Assembly: GCF_900107845.1 (NCBI RefSeq)
Contig: NZ_FNRM01000002.1
Location: 266,896 to 330,895 of the forward strand
Direction: 5' to 3'
DNA length: 64,000 bases
Origin: Alkalimonas amylolytica
GTDB lineage: Bacteria > Pseudomonadota > Gammaproteobacteria > Enterobacterales > Alteromonadaceae
A model generated the notes under the pieces. That model was given only the letters and a program-made list of their open reading frames with translations. It made no database searches and was not told the origin of the DNA. Within the stretch, counting starts at the first letter, position 1; each line of letters begins with the position of its first letter. Positions 1-8,800 of this stretch are shown here, one piece after another. Made by a program: the position numbers and the translations under genes.

Positions 1-39
1 TACTACCTGCGTAAGTCCGGTGAGTTTTACAACCCTTAA
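1..39 (+). CDS. 3' end of an unidentified gene (partial)
   Basis: The first 13 codons of the window form an open frame ending in TAA at 37-39, giving a C-terminus YYLRKSGEFYNP. A strong hairpin follows 9 bases later, as expected at a gene end. Too little is present to name a family. That it is coding is inferred from the frame and the following terminator-like stem. Confidence 0.5.
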   Translation, partial: YYLRKSGEFYNP

Positions 40-48
40 ATGAATCAA

Positions 49-78
49 GCAAACTGGCCGCAAGTGCGGCCAGTTTGC
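49..78. terminator. Bidirectional hairpin between convergent genes
   Basis: A perfect 13-bp stem (GCAAACTGGCCGC and its complement) closes a 4-base AAGT loop. It lies between the end of the plus-strand partial gene and the end of the minus-strand membrane-protein gene, where a shared terminator is expected. No clear T-run follows on either strand, so termination efficiency is uncertain. Confidence 0.65.
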
Positions 79-86
79 GAATGCGC

Positions 87-704
87 CTAATACGACCAAA
101 AAAACAGACAAATAATCCAGATAATTGCAGGGTAAGAAATCACCACTACCGGTAGAGGTACATGAATCAATTTCACCTTAACAATGTCACTCCACGGTCT
201 CTTTAAAATAAGCAACAGTGCACCAACAGCAAACAAAAAGACACTAAGTGACAAAAAAAGAGTAAAGCTGAACGTGATTAACTCGAAAATTTTGATATCC
301 CGCAGAGTGATTGCCGCAAATAAGAGGGTTGCCATAAACGCTGACAATAGACCAAATGCGGACTCAAAAATAGTAGTGGTTAACTTGGTCAGCAATGCTT
401 CAGGATAAACCAACCACTTGTTAAAGTCAGTGTCATACAACTTAAGCCGAATATGCTTTAACCAGATAGTCAAAGAAAAAAGCACTAGGCCGCACATCAT
501 AATGATGTTCCAGTAATACCCAGAATCACCACTCTGCATACCTACTTTTAAATAAGCGCCGCCATTTTCGTCTGCTTGCATAACCAAAAGCCATAAACCA
601 GTTGTAAGCGAGAACCAGAATATAAAGCGGTAAGTCAAGTCGAGTTTTGGGCGGCTATTCAACCATTGGCTAAGATCAAAATTTTGCTCTCTCATGCTAA
701 CCAT
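87..704 (-). CDS. Hypothetical five-helix membrane protein
   Basis: A 205-residue protein with a short polar N-terminus and about five hydrophobic segments (roughly residues 25-42, 63-82, 107-133, 139-166 and 181-203), so an inner-membrane protein. I recognise no family motif. The start is ambiguous between residue 1 and Met4. It sits directly downstream of the array of putative T6SS immunity genes on the same strand, with a short gap. A membrane immunity or accessory role is possible from position alone; nothing in the sequence shows it. Confidence 0.6.
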   Translation of the reverse strand: MVSMREQNFDLSQWLNSRPKLDLTYRFIFWFSLTTGLWLLVMQADENGGAYLKVGMQSGDSGYYWNIIMMCGLVLFSLTIWLKHIRLKLYDTDFNKWLVYPEALLTKLTTTIFESAFGLLSAFMATLLFAAITLRDIKIFELITFSFTLFLSLSVFLFAVGALLLILKRPWSDIVKVKLIHVPLPVVVISYPAIIWIICLFFWSY

Positions 705-754
705 AGAGTCCTATTCCACTCACCATAACCATTTTATTGCATGGATCTCTCTGG

Positions 755-1255
755 TTACAGCACACCCGCTTTGATTTTAGCGGCGATATCATCCAGCACA
801 TCTATCAGCCCATGCTCAAACAACAGCGCATCGGTAAAGTTGTATTCTTTGGCAAAGCCGGTGTCATCTTTGCGATCCAGCGTTACGAACGCATAGCCCC
901 CGCTCCGGCCATCCGCGCCCAAGCCAAAGCAACGTTCTAGCTTTAATTGCTCACCGTCAATCACGGCTTTATCATGGAACTTGCCTTTGGGTAAACCACC
1001 CTCAGCTTCAGTTTTAAAAAATTTAGTACGCAGGCTGTCCAGATACCAGAGCAGGCCTTGCTTTGGGAACTCGATTTGATAGTGCAGCCATTTTTGCTTT
1101 TGCTCCTTATATGTTGCGTTTGCAATCAGCATATAATCATCAATAATCAGAAAATACCAAGTCTTGTATGGCTTACGATCATCTTGCAATGATGCCACCA
1201 GATTGGGATGCTGTTTAATGGTTAAGGGATCAATTTCAGGAAACTGTTTCATCAT
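755..1255 (-). CDS. Putative effector immunity protein, copy 1
   Basis: A 166-residue soluble protein, the most divergent of three tandem paralogues (others at 1567-2078 and 2394-2906). It begins MMKQFPEI, has a conserved central block around FPKQGLLWYLDSLRTKFF, and ends in DVLDDIAAKI. No signal peptide or membrane segment is visible. Its start codon directly follows the stop of a toxin C-terminal fragment (TAA then ATG), the same arrangement as the intact effector/immunity pair upstream. The immunity role is inferred from this 'effector then small gene' order; the family is unknown to me. Here the glycine run that is homopolymeric in the other copies is interrupted (GRSGG), so this copy is frame-stable. 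Confidence 0.65.
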   Translation of the reverse strand: MMKQFPEIDPLTIKQHPNLVASLQDDRKPYKTWYFLIIDDYMLIANATYKEQKQKWLHYQIEFPKQGLLWYLDSLRTKFFKTEAEGGLPKGKFHDKAVIDGEQLKLERCFGLGADGRSGGYAFVTLDRKDDTGFAKEYNFTDALLFEHGLIDVLDDIAAKIKAGVL

Positions 1256-1489
1256 TTAGCCTTTTGCACTAAGCGGAATACGGGTAACAATACCAGCTTG
1301 CTCTAATTTCAGCAGCGTTTGCGGTTTTTTGTCAAAAGTATAGGTTTCTACCGGACCATAGTGTTTATTTGGGCTGGCGCTGCCATATGGGGTTTCATCA
1401 TACTTTACGGTATTGTCTTTGGTCATCCCATTGCCCAGAAATTGCTTGTTGGCACCGGTTTCGTTTTTAAACTGGTGCCGAATCAGCAA
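1256..1489 (-). pseudogene. Orphan C-terminal fragment of the PAAR effector, copy 1
   Basis: Up to 77 codons closely matching the last 77 residues of the PAAR effector at 2907-4079, ending in the same SRIPLSAKG-like tail (IPLSAKG). The only possible start is a TTG, and an in-frame TAA lies just upstream, so it lacks the PAAR tip and most of the effector. It ends directly against the ATG of immunity copy 1. I read it as a duplicated 3' remnant rather than an expressed toxin. It could still act as a recombination donor for the tip gene. Confidence 0.7.
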
Positions 1490-1513
1490 TAGATTGGTTT
1501 AGCCTGGATAGAG

Positions 1514-1543
1514 CCACACTCGCCAGTCGCAGGCAGAGTGTGG
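1514..1543. terminator. Hairpin between array units
   Basis: CCACACT and AGTGTGG form a 7-bp stem between immunity copy 2 and toxin fragment 1. An equivalent stem of different sequence lies between the next pair of units (2338-2367). There is no good T-run on the minus strand, so a terminator role is tentative. Confidence 0.4.
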
Positions 1544-1566
1544 TTTCGTCGCTGGGTATGACAGGG

Positions 1567-2078
1567 TTACAGCACACCAGCTTTGATTTTAGCGGCAATA
1601 TCATCCAGCACATCTATTAACCCATGCTCAAACAATAAGGCATCGGTAAAAGCGTATTGCCTGGCAAAACCTCGCTCGTTTTTTCTATCCAGCGTTACAA
1701 ATGCATAGCCCCCCCCCGGCCATCCGCACCAAGGCCAAAACAACGCCCCAATTTTAAGCGCTCCCCCTCAATCAGGGCTTCATCATGAAACTTGCCTTTG
1801 GGTAAACCGCCCCCGGCTTCGGTTTTAAAGAACTTAGTGCGCAGGCTATCCAGATACCAGAGTAAACCTTGTTTTGGAAACTCGATCTGGTAGTGCAGCC
1901 ATTCACTTTCATTAGTTTCCAAGTCGGTAAAGTATGTGGCATTCGCAATCAGCATATAGTCATCAATGATTAAGAAATACCAGGTTTTGGTTGGCTGCTG
2001 ATCATCTGGTAATGATGCCACTAAGTTAGGGTGCTGTTTGATGGTTAAGGGATTAATCTCTGGAAATTGTTTCATCAT
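1567..2078 (-). pseudogene. Putative immunity protein, copy 2, frameshifted at a poly-G tract
   Basis: The frame begins like the other two copies (MMKQFPEINP, FPKQGLLWYLDSLRTKFF) but breaks after GADGRGG. There the coding strand has a run of 9 G, whereas the intact copy 3 has 10 G at the same place. Past the run the alternative frame continues with the expected YAFVTLDRK and DVLDDIAAKI residues to a stop at 1567-1569. So one base separates a full-length 170-residue product from a truncated 127-residue one. This may be a true frameshift, a phase-variable tract or a homopolymer sequencing error; the sequence alone cannot decide. Confidence 0.75.
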
Positions 2079-2337
2079 TTAGCCTTTTGCGCTGAGTGGG
2101 ATACGGGTAACAATACCAGCTTGCTCTAACTTCAGCAGCGTTTGCGGGTTTTTATCATAAGTAAAAGTTTCTACCGGACCATAGTGCTTATTTGGGCTGG
2201 CTGTGCCATATGGAGTTTCATCATACTGCACGGTATTGTCTTTGGTCATACCATTGCCTAAAAACTGCTCGTTGGCGCCGGTGCTGTTTTTAAGCTTATG
2301 CCGCACCTTGAGCAGATTGATTTCATCTTTATCAAAA
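2079..2337 (-). pseudogene. Orphan C-terminal fragment of the PAAR effector, copy 2
   Basis: Nearly identical to the last ~85 residues of the PAAR effector, starting at a GFDKDEINLL block (GFDEDEINLL in the full gene) and ending IPLSAKG. The only usable start is the GTG that encodes an internal Val in the full-length gene, so no new start has evolved. It ends in TAA directly followed by the ATG of immunity copy 2. It is a product of tandem duplication of 'effector 3' end plus immunity gene'. Confidence 0.75.
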
Positions 2338-2367
2338 CCGCACTTGCCAACAGTAGACAGAGTGCGG
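2338..2367. terminator. Hairpin terminator between array units
   Basis: CCGCACT and AGTGCGG make a 7-bp GC-rich stem. It is followed by CTTTTT on the plus strand and by TTTT on the minus strand, after immunity copy 3. It overlaps the upstream edge of the copy 2 toxin fragment, so the orphan fragment would start beyond a terminator. Confidence 0.55.
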
Positions 2368-2393
2368 CTTTTTAGTGGGGTATGGCAGCAGGG

Positions 2394-2906
2394 TTACAGC
2401 ACACCTGCTTCGATTTTAGCGGCGATATCATCCAGCACATCTATTAACCCATGCTCAAACAGCAAGGCATCGGTGAAGTTGTATTCTTTGGCAAAGCCTC
2501 GCTCGTTTTTTCTATCCAGCGTTACAAACGCATAGCCCCCCCCCCGGCCATCCGCGCCCAAGCCAAAGCAACGTTCTAGCTTTAATTGCTCACCGTCAAT
2601 CACGGCTTTATCATGGAACTTGCCTTTTGGTAAACCGCCCTCAGCTTCGGTTTTAAAAAACTTAGTACGCAGGCTATCCAGATACCAGAGTAAGCCTTGC
2701 TTTGGGAACTCGATTTGGTGGTGTAGCCATTTAGTTTCACCTGTACGCTTATTGGTAAAATACGTCGTATTGGCAATCAACATATAGCTATCAACTACTA
2801 AAAAATAAAACGTAATATTGGGATCACGATCATCTGGCAACGATGCCACCAGATTGGGATGCTGTTTAATGGTTGAGGGATCAATCTCGGGAAATTGTTT
2901 CATCAT
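2394..2906 (-). CDS. Putative effector immunity protein, copy 3 (cognate copy)
   Basis: A 170-residue soluble protein whose ATG directly follows the TAA of the PAAR effector gene, so the two are surely co-transcribed. It shares MMKQFPEIDP, FPKQGLLWYLDSLRTKFF and DVLDDIAAKIEAGVL with the copies at 755-1255 and 1567-2078. No signal peptide is visible, so it would act in the cytoplasm. A run of 10 G in the coding strand encodes the GRGGG stretch and keeps the frame open. Immunity function is inferred from gene order and from its co-duplication with the effector tail; the family is not one I can name. Confidence 0.7.
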   Translation of the reverse strand: MMKQFPEIDPSTIKQHPNLVASLPDDRDPNITFYFLVVDSYMLIANTTYFTNKRTGETKWLHHQIEFPKQGLLWYLDSLRTKFFKTEAEGGLPKGKFHDKAVIDGEQLKLERCFGLGADGRGGGYAFVTLDRKNERGFAKEYNFTDALLFEHGLIDVLDDIAAKIEAGVL

Positions 2907-4079
2907 TTAGCCTTTTGCGCTGAGTGGGATACGGGTAACAATACCAGCCTGCTCTAATTTCAGCAGCGTTTGCGGGTTTTTATCATAGGTAAAGGTTTCT
3001 ACCGGACCATAGTGTTTATCCGGGCTGGCGGTGCCATATGGAGTTTCATCATACTGCACGGTATTGTCTTTGGTCATGCCGTTACCTAAAAACTGTTCAT
3101 TGGCGCCGGTGCTGTTTTTAAGCTTATGCCGAACCTCTAGCAGATTGATTTCATCTTCATCAAAACCCAGATCCTTTGCTAATTCGTAAAACTGATCATC
3201 GCGGTCAAGATCAACACCGTCTGTTTCTGCAGCCCGAAACACCCGTTCATAATGGCGGCTATATTCTTCGGTCATGACGGGGGCAATTAATTCTTCCTGG
3301 TTGACAAATTTATCTGCAATTTCTGCTTTAGCAAACTCTGCCAGATTATCATAAGTGGGGATAAAGCTGATCATATCGCCCCCGGCATTGGCCTTTTCCT
3401 GATCAATCAACAGCAAGGTGTAGCTGGCATCGGGATCATAGGTGATACCTACCGCACTGGTAAGCAACTCAGGGTCACTGTCGGCATGCTCCAATTGCGT
3501 AAAGGTGGTAGTCCAGTAGGTGGCGGTATTAGCTCCCTGCGGAACATAACCAATGGATCCGTTGTCTCCGGCATACTTTGTTTCGATGACGCGAACAATA
3601 ATCTTCTCATCCAACCCACCGGCTACTACATACAGCTTGTCTTCACTACTGTATGGAGATGAGGGCGGAGGTTGATTATTGGCTTTGGCGGCGGCAACTT
3701 TTTTACCTGCTTCATCCAGCCGTTTCATGGCTTCTTCGGTAGTTTTTGGGCCCTCAGGCAACTTCGCTGCATTCGGCCCTTTGTAAGCTTTATCGCCAAT
3801 TAACACCGTAGGGTTACCAACCACGATTTTACCGCCATGATCGGTACTATCGCCCAGCCGTGCTGCGGCCTTACCGTTGATAGATACGGACTTTGACCCT
3901 GTTTTGATGCTATCCGGCGGGCCAACACACACCAGTTTATCGCCAACTTTGGCGGCAGGCATGCCACCGATAAACACATTGGGCGAGCCCTGTACTATTG
4001 GACCACCGACATGGGGAACTTTAGCAGTGACTTTGGGGCAGACATGCATGTCACCTATTCTTGCTGCTGGTTTACTCAC
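2907..4079 (-). CDS. PAAR-domain T6SS-type effector
   Basis: A 390-residue protein. Residues 1 to about 95 form a PAAR domain, with MSKPAARIGDMHVCP, repeated GxP-type turns, and His/Cys residues that bind the zinc at the spike tip. A Lys/Ala/Pro-rich linker (about 105-145) leads to a C-terminal region of about 245 residues that I do not recognise. PAAR proteins sharpen the VgrG spike of the type VI secretion system and carry toxins into neighbouring cells. The last ~85 residues are duplicated twice downstream, each time with an immunity-like gene. No vgrG or T6SS core gene is in the window, so this is an orphan effector module. The toxin activity is unknown. Confidence 0.85.
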   Translation of the reverse strand: MSKPAARIGDMHVCPKVTAKVPHVGGPIVQGSPNVFIGGMPAAKVGDKLVCVGPPDSIKTGSKSVSINGKAAARLGDSTDHGGKIVVGNPTVLIGDKAYKGPNAAKLPEGPKTTEEAMKRLDEAGKKVAAAKANNQPPPSSPYSSEDKLYVVAGGLDEKIIVRVIETKYAGDNGSIGYVPQGANTATYWTTTFTQLEHADSDPELLTSAVGITYDPDASYTLLLIDQEKANAGGDMISFIPTYDNLAEFAKAEIADKFVNQEELIAPVMTEEYSRHYERVFRAAETDGVDLDRDDQFYELAKDLGFDEDEINLLEVRHKLKNSTGANEQFLGNGMTKDNTVQYDETPYGTASPDKHYGPVETFTYDKNPQTLLKLEQAGIVTRIPLSAKG

Positions 4080-4321
4080 TCATTACTCCGCACTCCGTCC
4101 TAATCGAGCCGGCGCAAAATAAACAAAAACACACCAGCAGTCAACAAAAAAAACTTTTAATTAACTTAATTGAGTGTTTAATGAATTTTAGTCTTGACCA
4201 TTCATATGCGACTTTGGTCGCAATTTACCCATTTTGGGATAGTGTTTTGCGCTGGATCAAACGGTTACTAACCCGCCACTTTTATACTGCCGGCTGTTTT
4301 TTTACTCAGCCAAGGTGATTT

Positions 4322-6847
4322 GTGGTAGCTCATCTGACCGAATTGTTTGTCAACGCTCAGGAACCTGAGCCCTGTGTCGCTAAACTGATCAGCAGGCAGC
4401 TGATTAGCTGTTCGCCTGATACTCCGGTGCAGCAAGCCGCCCGCCTGATGCATCAGCATCAGGTCAGCTGCATTCTGGTGACCAAGCACAACAAGGTACT
4501 GGGGATCTGGACCGAGGCCGATGCCAAGCGACTAAACTGCCAGCAAATCGATGCCTACAAACAGCCAATTCGTCAACTGATGACCAGTCCGGTGATTCAT
4601 GTCGGTGCAGATACCCCCCTCAATCAGGCGGCCAGCCTGATGCTGCAAAAGCGTATCCGCCGCTTGCTGGTACTGGATAAGCAGCAGCGACCGCTTGGCA
4701 TGCTGACACAAAGCGATATCATTCGCCAACAGCGCATTGAGCACTATCTGCGATTGCGTGATGTCGGCTCCAGTATCTCTAAACCACCGCTCTGTTTAGC
4801 CAGCAGCATGCCGCTGAATCAAGCGGTAAAAATGATGCACCTGCATAATGCCGAAGCGGCCATCGTCGACTACCCGGATGGTATTGCTGGCATTATTACC
4901 GAACGCGATTTAATCCGGCTGATTGCCGATGGCAACTGCCATGCAGAGTTGTGGCAACTGGCGCAGCGTCCGGTTCTGACGGTGACGACAGATTGCAGCT
5001 TGCTGCAAGCGGTCGACTTACTAAAAGAAAAAAACTTCCGTCATATAGCTGTCTGTAACGCCCAGGAGCAGATTTGTGGTTTATTGTCGTTCAGCGATAT
5101 TTTGATCAATGTCGAATACGCCTATGTCGAGCAACTGAAACAAGCACTGCAAATACGCGATCAGGCGCTGCGCACCTCGGCCGATTACCTGCGACTGGCA
5201 CAAAAAGTGATTGATGCATCGCTGGATGGCATCATGATTACCAACCTGCATGGCGTGATTGAATCCGTCAATCCCAGCTTCAGCCAGCTCACCGGCTACA
5301 GTGCCGAAGAAGCCATCGGTCAAACCCCTGCCCTGCTGAGTTCCGGTTTACACAATAAAGATTTTTATAAAACACTGTGGGCCACCTTGCTGGAACAAGG
5401 CCATTGGCAAGGGGAGATCTGGAACAAGCGCAAGAATGGCGAGATTTACCCGGAGTGGCTGTCCATTACCGCCATTAGGGGCGAACATGGTGATATTTGC
5501 CAGTTCGCAGCTATTTTTAGCGATATCAGCGAACGCAAGTATCAGGAAAATAAAATCCATCAACTGGCCTATCTGGATGAATTGACTGGCCTTGCCAATC
5601 GCCGGATGTTTATGGACCGTCTGAAGCTGGCACTGGCCAATGCCCATCGCCACCAGCATCAGATGGCAGTGCTGTTTCTGGATTTGGATCTGTTCAAGCG
5701 CATCAATGACACCCTAGGACATCAGGCCGGTGATGATGCCTTAAAAGAAGTGGCTAAACGATTGCAAGCCACGGTACGAGAAGGGGAATCCGTCGCCCGA
5801 TTAGGAGGTGATGAATTCACCATTTTATTGCCGGAAGTAGAGAGCGTCGACTCGCTGAGCTGCCTGGCAAAGCGGCTGGTTAGCCAGTTTGAGCAACCCT
5901 TTCGCTTATTGGAGCAGGATTTCTTTCTCACCACCAGCATTGGCATCAGTGTCTACCCCGATGATGCGCAAAGCGCCGACCAATTGATCAAGCATGCCGA
6001 TGTGGCCATGTATCAGGCAAAAAATGCCGGCCGGAACCAGTTTTGTTTTTATCAGGAGAGTATAGGGCAACAAACTCAAAATGAGTTGAAACTGGAGCAA
6101 GCACTGCGTCAGGCTCTGCAACAGCAACATCTTGAGGTGTATTACCAACCGAAGGTCTGCCTGAAAACAGGCATAGTTACCGGCCTGGAAGCCCTGGTAC
6201 GCTGGCAGCATCGTGAGCATGGTTTTATTTCCCCGGCCAGCTTTATCCCGCTGGCGGAAAAACTGGGACTTATTTCCCTGCTCAGCGATCAGGTGCTCAC
6301 TCAGGTCTGCCGTGATATTCGCCATCACCAGCTCATCATGCCGGTTGCCGTCAATATTTCGGCCATGCAACTGCTGGACCCTACATTCAGCCACCGCTTA
6401 CAACATCAGTTAAAGCAAGCCCAGATTGCACCTCAGTGCATTGAACTGGAGCTCACCGAAAGCTGCTTAATCCCAGAGCAGGCAGATGCCACTCTGGCCC
6501 TGCTCACTCACCTGCGACAGCAAGGCTTTCGTATTTCCATTGATGATTTTGGCACCGGCTATTCCTCACTGTCCTATTTACGCCGGCTACCGATCGATTG
6601 CCTGAAGATAGATCGCAGCTTTGTTGATGAACTACCAGACAACAGCGAAGATGCACAAATTGCCCAGGCCATTATTGCCATGGCCAAAGCACTGGGCTTG
6701 GATGTGATCGCCGAAGGCGTGGAGCACCGCCAACAGCAGGATTTCCTGTTGGAAGCAGGTTGCAGCACAGCGCAGGGCTATTTGTACGCACCCGCCCTGC
6801 AAATCATCGAGTTACAAAACTGGCTGCAACACCGACAGCAACAATAG
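4322..6847 (+). CDS. Four-CBS, PAS, GGDEF and EAL signalling protein
   Basis: An 841-residue cytoplasmic protein for cyclic di-GMP turnover. Four CBS repeats fill roughly residues 17-265, forming two Bateman modules that usually bind adenine nucleotides. A PAS domain follows (about 285-400). Next comes a diguanylate cyclase domain with an intact GGDEF signature at residues 495-499, and a phosphodiesterase domain with intact EAL at 623-625 and the DDFGTGYSS motif. Both catalytic signatures are present, so it could be bifunctional or switchable. No membrane segment is visible. The start is GTG at 4322, with AAGG/GGTGA just upstream at tight spacing. It ends close to the 3' end of narX, which faces it; a link to nitrate respiration is only positional. 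Confidence 0.93.
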   Translation: MVAHLTELFVNAQEPEPCVAKLISRQLISCSPDTPVQQAARLMHQHQVSCILVTKHNKVLGIWTEADAKRLNCQQIDAYKQPIRQLMTSPVIHVGADTPLNQAASLMLQKRIRRLLVLDKQQRPLGMLTQSDIIRQQRIEHYLRLRDVGSSISKPPLCLASSMPLNQAVKMMHLHNAEAAIVDYPDGIAGIITERDLIRLIADGNCHAELWQLAQRPVLTVTTDCSLLQAVDLLKEKNFRHIAVCNAQEQICGLLSFSDILINVEYAYVEQLKQALQIRDQALRTSADYLRLAQKVIDASLDGIMITNLHGVIESVNPSFSQLTGYSAEEAIGQTPALLSSGLHNKDFYKTLWATLLEQGHWQGEIWNKRKNGEIYPEWLSITAIRGEHGDICQFAAIFSDISERKYQENKIHQLAYLDELTGLANRRMFMDRLKLALANAHRHQHQMAVLFLDLDLFKRINDTLGHQAGDDALKEVAKRLQATVREGESVARLGGDEFTILLPEVESVDSLSCLAKRLVSQFEQPFRLLEQDFFLTTSIGISVYPDDAQSADQLIKHADVAMYQAKNAGRNQFCFYQESIGQQTQNELKLEQALRQALQQQHLEVYYQPKVCLKTGIVTGLEALVRWQHREHGFISPASFIPLAEKLGLISLLSDQVLTQVCRDIRHHQLIMPVAVNISAMQLLDPTFSHRLQHQLKQAQIAPQCIELELTESCLIPEQADATLALLTHLRQQGFRISIDDFGTGYSSLSYLRRLPIDCLKIDRSFVDELPDNSEDAQIAQAIIAMAKALGLDVIAEGVEHRQQQDFLLEAGCSTAQGYLYAPALQIIELQNWLQHRQQQ

Positions 6848-6879
6848 AACCGCGTTTGTCATTAGCCGGGGACATGGCA

Positions 6880-8673
6880 TCAGGCACTAGCCAGTTGCGC
6901 CATGCATTCCGGTATAAAGCGGAAATACAGGCCAGTGCCGCCTTCGGGTCGGTTTTTTAGCTGTAAATCGCCGCCAAGCTGCCGGCTGCGCTCCTGCATA
7001 ATAGCCAGGCCATAATGGTTGAGCTTTTCCGGCTGCGCCGGTAAGCCCACCCCATTGTCTTCCAATCGCAACTCTATCGCTTTGTCCTTGCCCTGACGCA
7101 GTTCTATCGACAGCTCAGAACCCTGGCTGTGATGCACTGCATTTTGGCTGGCTTCACGAATGATCTGCAGCAAATGAATTTCTTCGGTCGGGGTCAGTGG
7201 CAAGTGCTCCAGTTGATAATCCAAGCGGATCCGAAGGCTGGATTGCTCGGTCAGTTGCTTTACTGTGGTTTGCAAGGCTTGCTGCAACCCTGCTCCATCC
7301 ACCTTGAGCCGGAAAGTGGTGAGCAGTTCGCGCAGTTGGCGGTAAGCTGAACTTAAGCCTTCTTTCAGCTCATCCGCTACATCCTGCAGCATGGCTTTGT
7401 TGTCACTGGCCAGGCCTTTATTCAGGCGGGTTACCTGGATTTTTAAGTAGGATAAAGATTGTGCCAGAGAGTCATGCAGCTCGCGGGCAATCACCGAGCG
7501 CTCCTGCATCAGGGCTAAACGCCGTACCTGCTCCTCTTCGCCTTTTAAACTAAGCGCCAGTGCCAGTAAATCGGCCACCGACTGCAGCAACTGCTGTTGC
7601 CAGTCCTGCAACGGCTTATCGTTAGACTGGCGGCTGACCAGCACACCGTAATGATGCTGCTCGCGATCAAGTGGAAAGCGATACACCAACTGTTCGTCTT
7701 CAGTGCGAATATCCTGGCCCTGCGAAATGCAATCCTGACAACTGGTTTTCACACAATGCATATGCGGATTCTGCTCCGGCTGCACCTGCAAGTAAGGGCT
7801 GCTGCCTTGCCCGGTCAGCAAGCAAAGTTCAAGCTCATCCGTACCTAGAATCGTCTGCAGCTCGGTAATTAGCCTGGAGAAGTCCGCTGAATGCAAACTG
7901 TGCTCGCTGATGCTGCGGGCAATATCAAATAAAAACTGCAAGCGAGTATTGCTGTGCTGCAGTGCTTCGGTTTGTTGCTGCACCCGTTTTTCCAGGTTGC
8001 CATACATATAGCCGATGGCGCCATTCATCTTATTAAAACTGTGCGCCAGGGTGCCCAGCTCATCCGGATGTTGTGGCGTAATACGATGGGTAAAATCGCC
8101 CTGCGCAATGCGCCTGGCCCCTTTAATCAACTCTTGCAGTGGTTCTTGTACCATCACCCGAAGCCAGTACATCACGATGATGGAGAGTAAAATGGTAGCC
8201 AGTACCGCCACCACCTGCACGGTGCGAAAAGCCCGCACTTTTTGCTCGGCATCCAGCTGAATAGCAAGCACCAGTTCATCCAGTAAACGGACCTGTTCGA
8301 TCAATGCCAACTCCAACTCGGCGATATCGGTTTGTTCAGCCGCCAGCAAAGGTGCTACTGCCTGCCAATGCTGAAAAGCAGTATCGTACTTGGTTTGGAT
8401 CTCCGGCTGATGCAAAAAACGTTTAAATACCGGATGCTGCCAGCTGCTGTTTAGCTGCTGTTTTGCCCCGGCTAACCGCTCTGGTTCCTGCTGCAATTTC
8501 AGCCAAGCCAGCCGGTAACTTTGCATTCGCAAGGAGCCCGCTACATTGACGGCGTGGGCGTCGCTGTCGGCTTTATCCGATAACCAGTACGACACCATCA
8601 TGGTGGTCAGCGCCAGCGTGACAATGCAGGCCAGTGCAATGTTAATACGGGTAACCACCGAAAAGGGACGCAT
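6880..8673 (-). CDS. narX: Nitrate/nitrite sensor histidine kinase NarX
   Basis: An inner-membrane sensor of about 597 residues. It has a first membrane helix, a periplasmic domain with the nitrate-binding P-box NVAGSLRMQSYRL, a second helix, and HAMP. A central GAF-like part follows with a Cys cluster (C-x4-C-x2-C), typical of NarX. The kinase is of the HPK7 type, with the phospho-accepting His in ARELHDSLAQS, followed by an ATPase domain with DNGVGLP. I chose the second Met of the open frame (8673) because GGAG lies 5 bases before it; the longer start would add 10 residues. It is divergent from narG and shares a 308-bp regulatory region. No narL response-regulator gene is in the window, so its partner must be elsewhere. 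Confidence 0.95.
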   Translation of the reverse strand: MRPFSVVTRINIALACIVTLALTTMMVSYWLSDKADSDAHAVNVAGSLRMQSYRLAWLKLQQEPERLAGAKQQLNSSWQHPVFKRFLHQPEIQTKYDTAFQHWQAVAPLLAAEQTDIAELELALIEQVRLLDELVLAIQLDAEQKVRAFRTVQVVAVLATILLSIIVMYWLRVMVQEPLQELIKGARRIAQGDFTHRITPQHPDELGTLAHSFNKMNGAIGYMYGNLEKRVQQQTEALQHSNTRLQFLFDIARSISEHSLHSADFSRLITELQTILGTDELELCLLTGQGSSPYLQVQPEQNPHMHCVKTSCQDCISQGQDIRTEDEQLVYRFPLDREQHHYGVLVSRQSNDKPLQDWQQQLLQSVADLLALALSLKGEEEQVRRLALMQERSVIARELHDSLAQSLSYLKIQVTRLNKGLASDNKAMLQDVADELKEGLSSAYRQLRELLTTFRLKVDGAGLQQALQTTVKQLTEQSSLRIRLDYQLEHLPLTPTEEIHLLQIIREASQNAVHHSQGSELSIELRQGKDKAIELRLEDNGVGLPAQPEKLNHYGLAIMQERSRQLGGDLQLKNRPEGGTGLYFRFIPECMAQLASA

Positions 8674-8800
8674 TAATTCTCCACGTAAATAAGTGTTAAG
8701 CATAACCTGAAATAGGCCACAACGCAGCCAGTGCTTGTTTCCACCACCAGTACAATTGAGCTACCCCCTTTTCCTCAGAGCCAGTTCGGCTTTAGCTCAA

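Larger units (their letters stand above)
755..3170 (-). repeat. Tandem array: effector C-terminus plus immunity gene, three units
   Basis: Three units run head to tail in the transcription direction. The first is the real effector end with immunity copy 3 (about 3170 to 2394). The second is about 2349 to 1567 and the third about 1490 to 755. Each holds the last 77-85 codons of the effector followed immediately by the immunity gene. Units 1 and 2 are closest to each other; unit 3 is the most diverged, suggesting it is oldest. Similar arrays of displaced toxin tips with immunity genes are known for Rhs and CDI loci. Confidence 0.8.
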
